From the NCBI GenBank assembly GCA_947629015.1, contig CANRCB010000005.1:34736-98735 (forward strand): 64,000 bases of DNA, read 5' to 3'. This stretch comes from an uncultured Gemmiger sp. GTDB taxonomy: Bacteria; Bacillota; Clostridia; Oscillospirales; Ruminococcaceae. Below the pieces are notes generated by a model that had not been told where the DNA came from, searched no databases, and worked only from the letters and a program-made list of their open reading frames with translations. The position numbers were made by a program, and so were the translations under genes. Positions 8,955-17,490 of this stretch are shown here, piece by piece. Every line of letters starts with the position of its first letter. Position 1 is the first letter of the stretch.

Positions 8955-9876
8955 GGTCCGTTTCCTCCGCGGCGGGGCGCGGCAAACGCCCGGCCGCCTG
9001 CTGGATGCGCTTGAAGCGGTGGGAAAGCCCCGCCTTGCTGATGGGCGGGTCAAACTTTTGGGCAAGCTCGCCAAGGGGCAGGCCCGGATACTGCATGCGC
9101 AGGCGCGCCGCCTGCCGCAGCGGGGCGGGCAGGGTATCCAGCGCGCCGGCGCTTTCCAGCGCGCGGATGGCGCGCTGCACCTGCACGGCCGCCTGCACGC
9201 TTTTGCCAAGGTTGGCGGTCTCGCAGTTGGAAAGGCGGTTGGTCTGGTTGCGCACGCCCCTGTACACGCGCCGATCCATCACCTGCATGGCGGCCACGCC
9301 GGCCCCCATGAAGGTGAGCAAGTCCTCCAGCTGGTCCCCCGCCTTGACGTACACGACGTTCACGCCGCGGCGCCGCGTGCGGTGGGGGCCGAAATTGTTT
9401 TCGGCCAGGAGGGCCTCCAGCTGGCGGGAAAGCTGGCTGCGGCCGGACGAAAACTCGATGCTGTAGCCTTTTTCGGGGTCGCTGGCGGTGCCGCAGCACA
9501 AAAACGCCGTGCCCACGAACGCCTGCGCGCACCCCTGGCACTTGAACAGCGCCGGGTTGATGAGGATGGCCGGTTCGCTGCCGGTATGGCCGAACAGATC
9601 CAGCAGCTTTTGTACCTCGGCGGCATCCTTGACGGCAAACTCAAACACGGGGCCGGCCGGGCGCTCCCGCCGGGTGACGGTGCCGCGGATGCCGCAGCGC
9701 TGGTACACCCTGCGCGCGTGATCGGCAATGGGCTCGCTCTCGGTTTGCAGCACCACGCCGCGGGCATCGAAATATTTGCCGAAACACGCCACCGCGTAGG
9801 CGGCGGCCGCCGCGCAGCAGGGCCGGGCCGGGCGGCGGCGCACGATCTCGTTTTTAATATCCTGTGCAAAGCTCAC
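8947..9876 (-). CDS. whiA: DNA-binding protein WhiA
   Basis: 309 residues opening MSFAQDIKNEI, the usual WhiA start. An N-terminal LAGLIDADG-like fold is followed by a C-terminal helix-turn-helix (LPLGELAQKFDPPISKAGLSHRF segment, near residues 265-290). In Bacillus WhiA influences chromosome segregation and division; in Streptomyces it is a sporulation regulator. It sits between rapZ (42-base gap) and dnaE (8-base overlap); rapZ-whiA adjacency is conserved across Firmicutes and Actinobacteria. Targets in this organism are unknown. Confidence 0.95.
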   Translation of the reverse strand: MSFAQDIKNEIVRRRPARPCCAAAAAYAVACFGKYFDARGVVLQTESEPIADHARRVYQRCGIRGTVTRRERPAGPVFEFAVKDAAEVQKLLDLFGHTGSEPAILINPALFKCQGCAQAFVGTAFLCCGTASDPEKGYSIEFSSGRSQLSRQLEALLAENNFGPHRTRRRGVNVVYVKAGDQLEDLLTFMGAGVAAMQVMDRRVYRGVRNQTNRLSNCETANLGKSVQAAVQVQRAIRALESAGALDTLPAPLRQAARLRMQYPGLPLGELAQKFDPPISKAGLSHRFKRIQQAAGRLPRPAAEETDHA

Positions 9877-9918
9877 GCCGCGGCCCCCTCCCCTTTTTTT
9901 GCCTTTCCCGGTGCGGTG

Positions 9919-10782
9919 CTACGCCGTGCGGTGCACGTCGCGGTGCTGCACGGTGGGCGCATAGCCCAATTTTTGGCAGAAATCCCCCAAAAGGCGCGCC
10001 ACCGTGATGGAGCGGTGCTTGCCGCCCGTGCACCCCACCCCGATGATGAGCTGGCTTTTGCCCTCCTTCTCGTACAGGGGCAGGGCGTATTCCAGCATGG
10101 CCTCGATGCGCTTGAGCAGCTCGTGCGATTCGCCGGCGGCCATGACATAGTCCACCACCGGCTGGTCAAGGCCGGTCTTTTCCTTGAGTTCCGGCACATA
10201 GAAGGGGTTGGGCAGGCAGCGCACGTCCAGCACGATGTCCGCCTCCTGCGGCAGGCCGTACTTGAACCCGAAGGACAGGATCGTCAGCGACATGGCGCGC
10301 TGGCCCGCGTCAAGGAAGAGCGCGCAGATGCGCTCCCGGTTTTGCGCGGTGGAGAGCAGCGAGGTGTCAATGACATATTTGGCGCGCTCCCGCAGAGGGC
10401 GGAGGATCTCGCGTTCCTTGGCGATGGCCTCGTCGATGGGCAGCCCGTCACTGATGGTGAGGGGGTGCTTGCGCCGGGTGGCCTTGTAGCGCTGGCGGAT
10501 GACGGTATCGCCCGCGTCCAGGTAGAGGATGTCGTAATCGACCTTTTTCTCGTCCAGGTCCACAAGGGCGCGCTCCACCTGCCCGACGTTGCGCAGCCCG
10601 CGCCCGTCGAGCACCACGGCCACCCGGCCCAGCTGGCTCTCGCCCAGCAGGGCAAAATCCACCAGGCGGGGCAAAAGCCCGGTGGGAAGGTTGTCGATGC
10701 AGAAAAAGCCGATGTCCTCCAGGGCGTTGACCGCCATGGATTTGCCGGCGCCGGAAAGGCCCGTGACCAGGAGCAGGTTCAT
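9919..10782 (-). CDS. rapZ: RNase adapter RapZ / YvcJ-family nucleotide-binding protein
   Basis: 287 residues from the ATG at 10782, placed about 9 bases after AGGTGG; an in-frame upstream extension lacks a spaced Shine-Dalgarno sequence. Walker A is GLSGAGKS (residues 8-15), followed by DNLP. The C-terminal RapZ motifs DVRCLPNPFYVPELK and GCTGGKHRS are intact. The E. coli member feeds the small RNA GlmZ to RNase E; in Firmicutes the family (YvcJ) binds GTP or ATP and is linked to competence and cell-wall metabolism. The usual neighbour murB has been separated from it by a GNAT gene of different base composition. Confidence 0.94.
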   Translation of the reverse strand: MNLLLVTGLSGAGKSMAVNALEDIGFFCIDNLPTGLLPRLVDFALLGESQLGRVAVVLDGRGLRNVGQVERALVDLDEKKVDYDILYLDAGDTVIRQRYKATRRKHPLTISDGLPIDEAIAKEREILRPLRERAKYVIDTSLLSTAQNRERICALFLDAGQRAMSLTILSFGFKYGLPQEADIVLDVRCLPNPFYVPELKEKTGLDQPVVDYVMAAGESHELLKRIEAMLEYALPLYEKEGKSQLIIGVGCTGGKHRSITVARLLGDFCQKLGYAPTVQHRDVHRTA

Positions 10783-10916
10783 CGTTTTCACCACCTGTGG
10801 CGTTTGGGGGGCGTTGTCCTTTGCGGCTTTGATACAATCGCAAAATGCCAACTCCTCACTGAAACATCGACGACAGAGAGCTTCTATATTTGAGGTGGAC
10901 AGAAATGCTTTTTATG

Positions 10917-11402
10917 TCAGTTCTTAAAAGTAAAGCCACCCATTTCACGGTCATTTTCTCCGCAAACTTCATAATGGCCGTCGGTATAATGCCCGATCAC
11001 CTTTTCCCAGAATGCTTTTGCAGGCGTATTTCTTCTCAGATAACAGACTTCCCAAGTCCCTTTATGGCGGGTGAAAATTTCTGTGGCAGCCCTTTCCCCT
11101 ATCCCCATGTGTCTGTATTTCAGCATTACAAAAAACTCGCCTATGCTCCGCGCTTTTTCGTCTTTGACAAACCTGCGATGCGGACACACCAAAGCAAAAC
11201 CTGCGATTTTCCCATCAGCGCGGATCAAGTATGGATACCGCCTTTCCTCGTTCCAGTAATCATCTATATGGTCGTACCCAAAATACCCAAATTCATTTAT
11301 GTCCGCATCATCGTAAGCTGTAAATTCATAGTTATATAATTCCATAAGCCTGACAAGCAGGGCCTTCTCCTCAATTTTCATCAACTGCAATTCTATTTCC
11401 AT
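10917..11402 (-). CDS. GNAT family N-acetyltransferase (probably acquired)
   Basis: 161 residues. The start at 11402 follows GGAGG by 9 bases; the open frame beyond it is low-complexity. The acetyl-CoA motif is seen near residues 90-115 (FFVMLKYRHMGIGERAATEIF), and the C-terminal part (NTPAKAFWEKVIG) is the usual GNAT strand-helix. The N-terminus (EKALLVRLMELYNYEFTAYD) resembles predicted acetyltransferases of Firmicutes. Substrate unknown. By eye the base composition and codon use are clearly less GC-rich than both flanking genes, and it breaks the conserved murB-rapZ pair, which points to transfer into this site. Confidence 0.85.
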   Translation of the reverse strand: MEIELQLMKIEEKALLVRLMELYNYEFTAYDDADINEFGYFGYDHIDDYWNEERRYPYLIRADGKIAGFALVCPHRRFVKDEKARSIGEFFVMLKYRHMGIGERAATEIFTRHKGTWEVCYLRRNTPAKAFWEKVIGHYTDGHYEVCGENDREMGGFTFKN

Positions 11403-11545
11403 TGTGTTGCCCCTCCGCAAGGCCCATCCAGGCAGCCCGGATCCCAAAGATCCCCCGCTTCTCCCGGCGCACAACGTATACCGCAAAAGCGCACTTTTCA
11501 ATTATTTCTCGGCTTTGTGTCAAACTTTGCAGGATCCTGTCGTGT

Positions 11546-12493
11546 TCATTCCACCACGCGTATCTCGCGCTCGAGCGTATAGCCGGTCTTTTCCAGCACG
11601 ATGCGGCGCACCGCGTCGGTCAGGCGCAGCACATCGGCGCAGGTGGCGCCGCCCTTGTTGACGACGAACCCGCAGTGCTTTTCGCTGACGGCCGCGCCGC
11701 CCACGGTGTAGCCGCGCAGGCCGCAGTCCTCGATGAGCCTGCCCGCAAAGGCCCCCGCCGGGCGCTTGAAGGTGCTGCCGGCCGAGGGCAGGTCCAGGGG
11801 CTGCTTTTCCCTGCGGCGGCGCATGAACTCCTGCATTTGGGCAAGGATGGCCTGTGGGTCGCCGGGGCGCAGGGCAAAGGATGCCTCCAAAATGCACCAG
11901 GGCCGCGCCTCGAACGCGCTGGTGCGGTAGCCAAGGGCCAGGTCACCGGCGGGCAGGGTGCGCTGCGCCCCCGTTTCGTCCGCAAAGCGCACGCTTTCCA
12001 GCACGTCCCGCATCTCGCCGCCGTAGGCGCCGGCGTTCATATAGACGGCGCCCCCCACCGTGCCGGGGATGCCGTAGGCGAATTCCAGCCCCGCAAGGCC
12101 CTGCGCCTGCGCCGCGCGGCACAGCGCCGCCAGCGGGAGCCCCGCGGGCGCCGCCACGCGCGCGCCGCCGCCCGGCAGCGGCGTGAACACGGGGGCGCCG
12201 CTCAGCGCGGCGGTGCAGAGCACGACGCCGGCAAAGCCTTCGTCGGCAAAGAGCACGTTGGAGCCATTGCCCAAAAGGTACTGCCGCACGCCCGCCGCCC
12301 GGCAGGCGGTGAGCGCGGCGGTGAGCTGGTGCGCCGTGCGCGGCGTGCAGAACACCGCCGCCGGCCCGCCGATGCGGAAGGTGGTGTGCTTTGCAAGCGG
12401 CTCATCACAGGTATAGGGTACGCCCGCCTGCGCCAGCGCGCGCAGCAGCGGGGCGGTGTTCACTTCCTGAAAACGCGCGGTGTCACCCTGCAT
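11546..12493 (-). CDS. murB: UDP-N-acetylenolpyruvoylglucosamine reductase
   Basis: 315 residues. It uses FAD and NADPH to make UDP-MurNAc in peptidoglycan synthesis. Motifs: HTTFRIGGPA (FAD site, near residues 35-45), NVLFADEGF, EFAYGIPGTVGGAVYMNAGAYGGE split across the catalytic domain (serine-type IPGTVGG), GSTFKRP with the proton-donor region, and AVSEKHCGFVVN near the C-terminus. A TTG four codons upstream is in frame, but the ATG at 12493 is preferred after GGGGG. The gap to the glcK stop is 24 bases, so the two are co-transcribed. Confidence 0.95.
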   Translation of the reverse strand: MQGDTARFQEVNTAPLLRALAQAGVPYTCDEPLAKHTTFRIGGPAAVFCTPRTAHQLTAALTACRAAGVRQYLLGNGSNVLFADEGFAGVVLCTAALSGAPVFTPLPGGGARVAAPAGLPLAALCRAAQAQGLAGLEFAYGIPGTVGGAVYMNAGAYGGEMRDVLESVRFADETGAQRTLPAGDLALGYRTSAFEARPWCILEASFALRPGDPQAILAQMQEFMRRRREKQPLDLPSAGSTFKRPAGAFAGRLIEDCGLRGYTVGGAAVSEKHCGFVVNKGGATCADVLRLTDAVRRIVLEKTGYTLEREIRVVE

Positions 12494-12517
12494 ACAGACC
12501 CCCAAAGCGGCAGAATT

Positions 12518-13471
12518 TCAGATGGAATCGGCCAGAGAGGCGGCGCCCAGCACACCGGCATCGTTTTTAAGGGAGCAGGCGCGTATCTCGGGCATACGGC
12601 CGGTGGTAATATTATGCGTTTCTTTTTCGACATACGCGCGCACCGGGGCCAAAAGCACCTCGCCCTGCGCCGAGACGCCGCCGCCAATGCACACGACCTC
12701 CGGCTCAAAGATGTTGACGATGTTGGCCACGCCGCAGCCCACGGCATCCAGCCACGCGGCAAGCACCTGTTTGGCGGTGGCGTCCCCCGCCGCGGCGGCG
12801 TCAAAGGGCGTTTTGGCGTTGACGGCCTCGATGTGGTCGGCATATTTCCAAAGCAGGCTGTCGGGGGCGTTCTGCATGGCGGCCTGCGTATCCTCGGCGA
12901 GGGCGCGGGCGCTGGCATAGCGCTCCCAGCAGCCGCGGCGGCCGCAGTTGCACTGGCGCCCGCCCATGACGATGACGGTGTGCCCCACCTCGCCGGCGGC
13001 GAAATTGAAGCCGCGCAGCAGCTTGCCGCCCAAAATGATACCGCTGCCGATGCCGGTGCCCAGCGTGATGACGACGGCATCCCTGTACCCCTTGGCGGCA
13101 CCGGCGATGTATTCGCCGAAGGCGGCGGCGTTGGCGTCGTTCTCGACATAGACCTTGCAGCCGAGCAGGGCGGCAAGGTCGGGGCCAAGGTTCCAGTCAT
13201 AATAGCCGAAGTTGGTGTTGTAGCCCACAAAGCCGGTGGTGAAATCCACGCTGCCGGGCGTGCCGATGCCCACATAGCTGACCTTGGCAAGGTCCACGCC
13301 GCACTGCGCGGCGGCATCGCGGCACAGCGCGGCCAGCGCCTGCTCCAGATCCTGCGCGGGGCGGGGCAGGCTGGTGGGCCGTGTGAGCTTGCCGAGGATC
13401 TCGTGCTTTGTGTTGACGACGCCGGCGGTCATGGTGGTACCGCCCAGGTCGATGCCGATGGTGTATTTCAT
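12518..13471 (-). CDS. glcK: ROK-family glucokinase
   Basis: 317 residues. It phosphorylates free glucose with ATP. The N-terminal phosphate loop is IGIDLGGTTMTAG (residues 5-17); the sugar-binding stretch includes NDANAAAFGEY; the ROK zinc motif is CNCGRRGCWE with the preceding EVGH histidine. These separate a kinase from ROK repressors, and no DNA-binding domain is present. It lies between hprK (17-base gap) and murB, so a sugar kinase is linked to the carbon-catabolite kinase gene. Glucose as substrate is inferred from family. Confidence 0.9.
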   Translation of the reverse strand: MKYTIGIDLGGTTMTAGVVNTKHEILGKLTRPTSLPRPAQDLEQALAALCRDAAAQCGVDLAKVSYVGIGTPGSVDFTTGFVGYNTNFGYYDWNLGPDLAALLGCKVYVENDANAAAFGEYIAGAAKGYRDAVVITLGTGIGSGIILGGKLLRGFNFAAGEVGHTVIVMGGRQCNCGRRGCWERYASARALAEDTQAAMQNAPDSLLWKYADHIEAVNAKTPFDAAAAGDATAKQVLAAWLDAVGCGVANIVNIFEPEVVCIGGGVSAQGEVLLAPVRAYVEKETHNITTGRMPEIRACSLKNDAGVLGAASLADSI

Positions 13472-13488
13472 ACCGTTGCCTCCCTTGC

Positions 13489-14421
13489 TTATACCGTCAG
13501 GTCGTCCTCAAGGCCAAGGCTGTCCAGCAGCTCCTTGGCGGCGTTGTAGCCCATCTCCTTCTGGCGGTTGTTGATGGCGGCGGTCTCCAGCACGATGGCG
13601 AGGTTGCGCCCCGGCATGACGGGGATGAGCAGGCTGGGGAACTTTACGCCGAGGATATCGTACAGGTTGTTCTCAAGGCCGGTGCGGTCATAATTTTTGG
13701 TGCTGTCCCATGGTTCGAGCTGGACGACCATCTCGACCTCGATGCTGTTTTTGACGGCGCCCGCGCCGAACAGGCGCGCCACGTTGATGATGCCAAGGCC
13801 GCGCAGCTCGACAAAATGGCGGATGTTGGCGGGCGCGGCGCCCAGGATGGTGCGGGGACTGGTTTTGCGCAGCTCGACCGCGTCGTCGGCGACGAGGCGG
13901 TGCCCGCGCTTGACGAGCTCGATGGCCGTCTCGCTTTTGCCCACGCCGGAATCGCCCAAGATAAGGATGCCCTCGCCGTACACCTCGACAAGCACGCCGT
14001 GCCGGGTGATGCGGGGCGCGAGCTCGACGTTGAGGGTGGTGATGAGGCGGCTCATCATGGAGGAGGTCTCCTCCTCCGAGGTGAGCAGCGGCACGCCGTA
14101 CTGTTTGGCCAGCGCCTCGATCTCGGGCAGGACGCTGATGCCGTGGCTGAGGATGACGGCCGGCGGCCGAAAGGAGAACAGCTTGTCAAGATGGGTCAGC
14201 CTTGTCTTGCCGTCAAGGTCCAGCAGGTAGGAATATTCCGTCAGGCCGATGATCTGCAGGCGGTCGTTGTCAAAATACTGGTAGTACCCGGCCAGCACCA
14301 GCCCCGGGCGGTAGACCTCGGCGCTGTAGACCTTGTGCTGGGACAGCGGCCCCGGCGCGTAGTACGGCGTCAGGTTGGCCGATTCGGCCAGTTTTTCCAA
14401 GGTGACATGGAACGTTTCCAC
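13489..14421 (-). CDS. hprK: HPr kinase/phosphorylase
   Basis: 310 residues from a GTG at 14421, after AAGGGG; an open frame runs on upstream but is only a shadow of the promoter and terminator region. It phosphorylates Ser46 of HPr with ATP or pyrophosphate and reverses the reaction, setting carbon catabolite repression. Walker A GDSGVGKSE follows the conserved ITRHGVLVEVYG block; the signature RGHRLVADDAVEL and the C-terminal GIINVARLFGAGAV are complete. Its target HPr is also in the window (49347-49610) with Ser46 intact. First gene of a run hprK-glcK-murB, with a consensus -10 upstream. Confidence 0.96.
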   Translation of the reverse strand: METFHVTLEKLAESANLTPYYAPGPLSQHKVYSAEVYRPGLVLAGYYQYFDNDRLQIIGLTEYSYLLDLDGKTRLTHLDKLFSFRPPAVILSHGISVLPEIEALAKQYGVPLLTSEEETSSMMSRLITTLNVELAPRITRHGVLVEVYGEGILILGDSGVGKSETAIELVKRGHRLVADDAVELRKTSPRTILGAAPANIRHFVELRGLGIINVARLFGAGAVKNSIEVEMVVQLEPWDSTKNYDRTGLENNLYDILGVKFPSLLIPVMPGRNLAIVLETAAINNRQKEMGYNAAKELLDSLGLEDDLTV

Positions 14422-14469
14422 GGCGGGCCCCTTCCTGCGCGGTGCGCACAGTGATACTGATACAGTTTT

Positions 14470-14498
14470 ATTATAGCGGAAACGCCGGGCTTTGTACA
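14470..14498 (-). promoter_or_regulatory. Promoter of hprK
   Basis: TGTACA (14493-14498), 17-base spacer and perfect TATAAT (14470-14475) on the - strand, about 50 bases before the GTG. The same unusual -35 hexamer with the same spacing precedes the HPr gene. Confidence 0.7.
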
Positions 14499-14509
14499 GG
14501 GCAGGGCAC

Positions 14510-14537
14510 AAAAAAATCAGGGCAGCGCGTGCCCTGA
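14510..14537 (-). terminator. Rho-independent terminator after the ABC-F gene
   Basis: Stem TCAGGGCA/TGCCCTGA (8 bp, loop CGCGC) followed by seven T on the - strand. It isolates the ABC-F gene from the hprK promoter 12 bases further on. Confidence 0.9.
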
Positions 14538-14548
14538 AGAAGAGGCGG

Positions 14549-16432
14549 TCATTCGGGGAAATCTTCCTGCTCCGCGAGCAGTTTTTCCCACTCGTCAAAC
14601 AATTCCTGCTGGTGGAAACGGGCGTCGTCCAGCTCGTCGGCCTTTTCCTGCACGGCGCGGTAGTCCCGCTGAAGGGCGGGGTCGTTGAGTTCGTTCTCCA
14701 GCTCGACGATGTGCGCGCCAAGGTCCTCGATCTCCTGCTCGACGGCCTTGAGGCGCGCGCGCACCTCGGCCCGGCGGCGGCGCTGCTCCTTGCCGTAGCC
14801 GGCGCGGGGGGCGGCAGGTCCCTCGCCCGCCTTTGGCGGCGGGGCGGGGGCGGTATCGCGGGCCAAAAGGGCCTCAAAATCACGGTAGAGGGTGGTCTTT
14901 CCGTCCTCGATGTACAGGATGGGGCAGCCAAGCGCCCGCATCAGGTACCGGTCATGCGTGACGAGCAGCAGCGTGCCGGTATAGGCGGTGAGCGCCGCGG
15001 TCAGGCTTTCGCGCATATAGATGTCAAGGTGGTTGGTCGGCTCGTCCAAAAACATCAGGTTGGGCCGCTCGAGCGCGAGCTCGGCAAAGCGCAGGCGGGC
15101 AAGCTCCCCGCCCGAAAGGGCGGCGCAGTCTTTGAAAACCTCCTCGCTGCGGAAGCCGAACCGCGCCAGATGGCTGCGCACCTCCAGTTCCGTCATGCGG
15201 GGCCAGCGGTCCCACAGCGCGTCCAGCACGCGCCCGGCGCGCCGCGCCTGCTGCTGGGTGAAGACGCCCGGCTGCGCGCCGCTGCCCAGGCGCACCAGCC
15301 CCGCGGCGGGGCGGCGGGCGCCGTCCAACACCTGCAAAAGGGTGGATTTGCCCGCACCGTTTGGCCCGGCGATGACCAAACGCTCGCCGCGGCGCACGGT
15401 GAGGGTCAGCCCCGTGAACAGCGTGCGGGGGCCGGCGCACACCGCAAGGTCCTTGACCACGACAAGCTCCTCATACGGCTCGATGTCGTAGGGGAAGCGG
15501 AAATCCAGCTGGTAGGGCTCCGGCTCGGGCGCGGCGGTGATCTCGAGCTTTTCCAGCTGTTTGCGGCGGCTCTGCGCCATTTTGGTGGTGCTGGCGCGCA
15601 CAAGGTTACGGTCCACATAGTCCTGCAATTTGGCGGCCCTGGCGATATCGGCCTCGTGCTGCTTGCGGCGGCGCGCGTCCTCGGCCTCGCGCTGGGGCAG
15701 GTAGGCGGAATAGTTGCCCCGGTAGGTTTTGAGCGTTTTGCCGCGCAGCTCCCAGATCTTTGTGCAGACGGCATCGAGGAACCACCGGTCATGGCTGACG
15801 ACGAGCACCGCCCCGCGGCAGGCGCACAGATACCCCTCGAGCCATTGCAGGGTGGCGATGTCGAGGTGGTTGGTCGGCTCGTCCAAAATGAGCAGATCCG
15901 GGCGCTCGAGCAGCAGGCGGGCCAGGCGCAGGCGGGTCTGCTCCCCGCCCGAGAGCACGCCGGCGGGTTTCTGCCATTCCTCCGGCGGGAAGGCCATACC
16001 CGCCAGCACGCGCTTGATCTGGTGGTCCATGTTGTAGGCGTCGGCGGCATCGATCACGGCGGTGCAGGCGGCGATCTGCTCGGCCAAAGCGGTGCTGCCG
16101 GGCGCGGCGGCCAGCTGCTTTTGCAGCGTTTCCAGCCGGGCCATGGCGTTGAGCGCGGCATCAAAGGCGTGGCGCATGGCCTGCCAGACCGTTTCCTCCG
16201 GCACAAGGCCGCCGGTCTGCTCCAGGTATCCGACGGTGGCGTTGGCGGTGAAGGCAAAGGTGCCGGCGTCGGCCTCGTCCTGCCCGCAAAGGATGCGCAG
16301 CAGCGTCGTCTTGCCGGTGCCGTTCGCCCCGATCAGGCCGACGCGGTCGCCCCGCTCCAGCCCGGCGCACAGATCCTCCAGCACCGGCACCCCGCCGAAG
16401 CTCTTGTACAGGTTTTGCAGTTCCAGCAGCAT
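14549..16432 (-). CDS. ABC-F family ATPase (Uup/EttA/YdiF-like)
   Basis: 627 residues, two ABC domains on one chain and no membrane segments, as in ABC-F proteins that act on the ribosome E site. First domain: GANGTGKTT, signature LSGGEQTRLRLARLL, DEPTNHLD. A linker rich in charged residues (about 230-300) follows. Second domain: GPNGAGKSTLL, LSGGELARLRFAEL, DEPTNHLD. A C-terminal coiled coil (ERRRRAEVRARLKAVEQ region) resembles the Uup/YdiF DNA- or RNA-binding tail. The ATG at 16432 is preferred over one four codons upstream because GGTGG precedes it. Antibiotic resistance (target protection) is possible but not shown. Confidence 0.92.
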   Translation of the reverse strand: MLLELQNLYKSFGGVPVLEDLCAGLERGDRVGLIGANGTGKTTLLRILCGQDEADAGTFAFTANATVGYLEQTGGLVPEETVWQAMRHAFDAALNAMARLETLQKQLAAAPGSTALAEQIAACTAVIDAADAYNMDHQIKRVLAGMAFPPEEWQKPAGVLSGGEQTRLRLARLLLERPDLLILDEPTNHLDIATLQWLEGYLCACRGAVLVVSHDRWFLDAVCTKIWELRGKTLKTYRGNYSAYLPQREAEDARRRKQHEADIARAAKLQDYVDRNLVRASTTKMAQSRRKQLEKLEITAAPEPEPYQLDFRFPYDIEPYEELVVVKDLAVCAGPRTLFTGLTLTVRRGERLVIAGPNGAGKSTLLQVLDGARRPAAGLVRLGSGAQPGVFTQQQARRAGRVLDALWDRWPRMTELEVRSHLARFGFRSEEVFKDCAALSGGELARLRFAELALERPNLMFLDEPTNHLDIYMRESLTAALTAYTGTLLLVTHDRYLMRALGCPILYIEDGKTTLYRDFEALLARDTAPAPPPKAGEGPAAPRAGYGKEQRRRRAEVRARLKAVEQEIEDLGAHIVELENELNDPALQRDYRAVQEKADELDDARFHQQELFDEWEKLLAEQEDFPE

Positions 16433-16448
16433 GGTTCCACCCATCCCG

Positions 16449-16488
16449 AAAAAAATACCCCTGCCGGCGGGCGGCCCGGCGGCAGGGG
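16449..16488 (-). terminator. Rho-independent terminator after the YjjG-like gene
   Basis: Outer stem CCCCTGCC/GGCAGGGG with a GC-rich inner loop, then TATTTTTTTC on the - strand, 15 bases past the stop of the HAD gene and just before the ABC-F start. Confidence 0.8.
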
Positions 16489-16502
16489 CGCGGTGATACG
16501 GT

Positions 16503-17252
16503 CTACAGGTCGTTGCGGTGGCGCGGGTTGCGGATGCCCACCATCGTAAATTCCTCCGGCTCCATCACCACGCGGTACAGCTCCTCATAGCTGCGCACCG
16601 TGTAGGTGGGCTGGAGGGGGGTGGGGTTTGCCTCCCCCGCAAAGTTGACCCAGCAGGTGGCAAGGCCGGCGTTCTGCCCGCCCTTGATATCGGCCAGCAG
16701 GTCATCGCCCACCACCAGCACGCGGCTTTTGTCGGTGACGCCGAGATCCCTGAGGGCCACCTCGTACAGGCGCGGCTGCGGTTTGGCGGCACCCACCTTC
16801 TCGGAGATATAGACGCCGTCCATATACGCCCCGATGCCGGAGGCCGCGATGCGTGCCTGCTGCACCTTGGCCGCGCCGTTGGAGACGGCGGCCAGGGTGG
16901 CCACCTCGCCCAGCTCCTCCAGCGCCTGCAGGGCGCCGGGGATGAGGTCGGCGTGGTGGGAGAGGCAGTCCTCATAATAGTCGTTAATCTCGCGGCTGTT
17001 GCCGGTGTCCGGCAGGCCCATCGCCTGCAAAAAGCGCTGGAACCGCACGGCAAACAGCTTGCTTTTGTTCAGTTCCCCTTTGGCCAGCTGCGCCCACAGC
17101 CTGCGGTTGACCTCATGGTAGGTATCGCAGGCGGCGGCGTCATGCGGCAGGTCATACCGGGCAAGGGCCTCGGTCAGGGCCTGGCGCTCGGCGGCGTCAA
17201 AGTCCAGCAGGGTGTTGTCGACATCCAGCAAAAGGCAGGTGTATCGGGCCAT
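16503..17252 (-). CDS. YjjG-like HAD hydrolase (noncanonical pyrimidine nucleotidase)
   Basis: 249 residues. HAD motif I is LLLDVDNTLLDFD (residues 7-19), motif II AAVSNGA, motif III the lysine in EKVGAAKPQP, motif IV GDDLLADIKGG. The DFDAAE stretch after motif I and the helical cap (LWAQLAKGELNKSKLF) match YjjG/YfnB, which dephosphorylate noncanonical pyrimidine nucleotides. Start after AGGAGAG. The C-terminal tail VGIRNPRHRNDL extends about 20 residues past the core fold. It lies 22 bases downstream of a tiny acidic gene and may share its transcript. Confidence 0.85.
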   Translation of the reverse strand: MARYTCLLLDVDNTLLDFDAAERQALTEALARYDLPHDAAACDTYHEVNRRLWAQLAKGELNKSKLFAVRFQRFLQAMGLPDTGNSREINDYYEDCLSHHADLIPGALQALEELGEVATLAAVSNGAAKVQQARIAASGIGAYMDGVYISEKVGAAKPQPRLYEVALRDLGVTDKSRVLVVGDDLLADIKGGQNAGLATCWVNFAGEANPTPLQPTYTVRSYEELYRVVMEPEEFTMVGIRNPRHRNDL

Positions 17253-17274
17253 TTGTCTCTCCTGTTATGTGGGT

Positions 17275-17442
17275 TCAGGGGCCGGGCGCGCCCTGCGGGC
17301 AGGGGCCAAGGTCCCCGGGCATATCTTCCGGTACGGGGCAGCCCCAGTCCAGCGGGTAATCCTCGGTGGAGCCGTCGTTCACCAGCTCCTCGCCGCTGTC
17401 GGGCACATAGCCGGCCTCGCAGTCATAAAAGAAGCGTTCCAT
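17275..17442 (-). CDS. Small acidic protein of unknown function (55 aa)
   Basis: A 55-residue frame below usual size cut-offs. It is supported by a near-perfect ribosome site (GGGAGGTGATGAAGC directly before the ATG) and by tight packing between the SGNH-like gene (48 bases upstream) and the HAD gene (22 bases downstream). The product starts MERFFYDCEAGYVPDSGEE, is acidic, has three cysteines (8, 35, 48) and ends Pro/Gly-rich. No signal peptide or membrane helix and no recognised family. The cysteines might bind metal, but that is a guess. Confidence 0.6.
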   Translation of the reverse strand: MERFFYDCEAGYVPDSGEELVNDGSTEDYPLDWGCPVPEDMPGDLGPCPQGAPGP

Positions 17443-17490
17443 GCTTCATCACCTCCCGCCCATGCTATGCGCGGGCGGGCGGCGGGGTGC

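Noticed and set aside
5418..9014. A 1198-codon + strand frame across dnaE
   Set aside because: Shadow of dnaE codon usage. Same applies to the long + frames across ileS (28308-31142) and glgA/glgD (59500-62313).
10783..10851. 23-codon N-terminal extension of rapZ from a TTG
   Set aside because: GAGGAG directly touches the TTG, leaving no spacing, and the extension is not part of the family; ATG 10782 has a properly spaced site.
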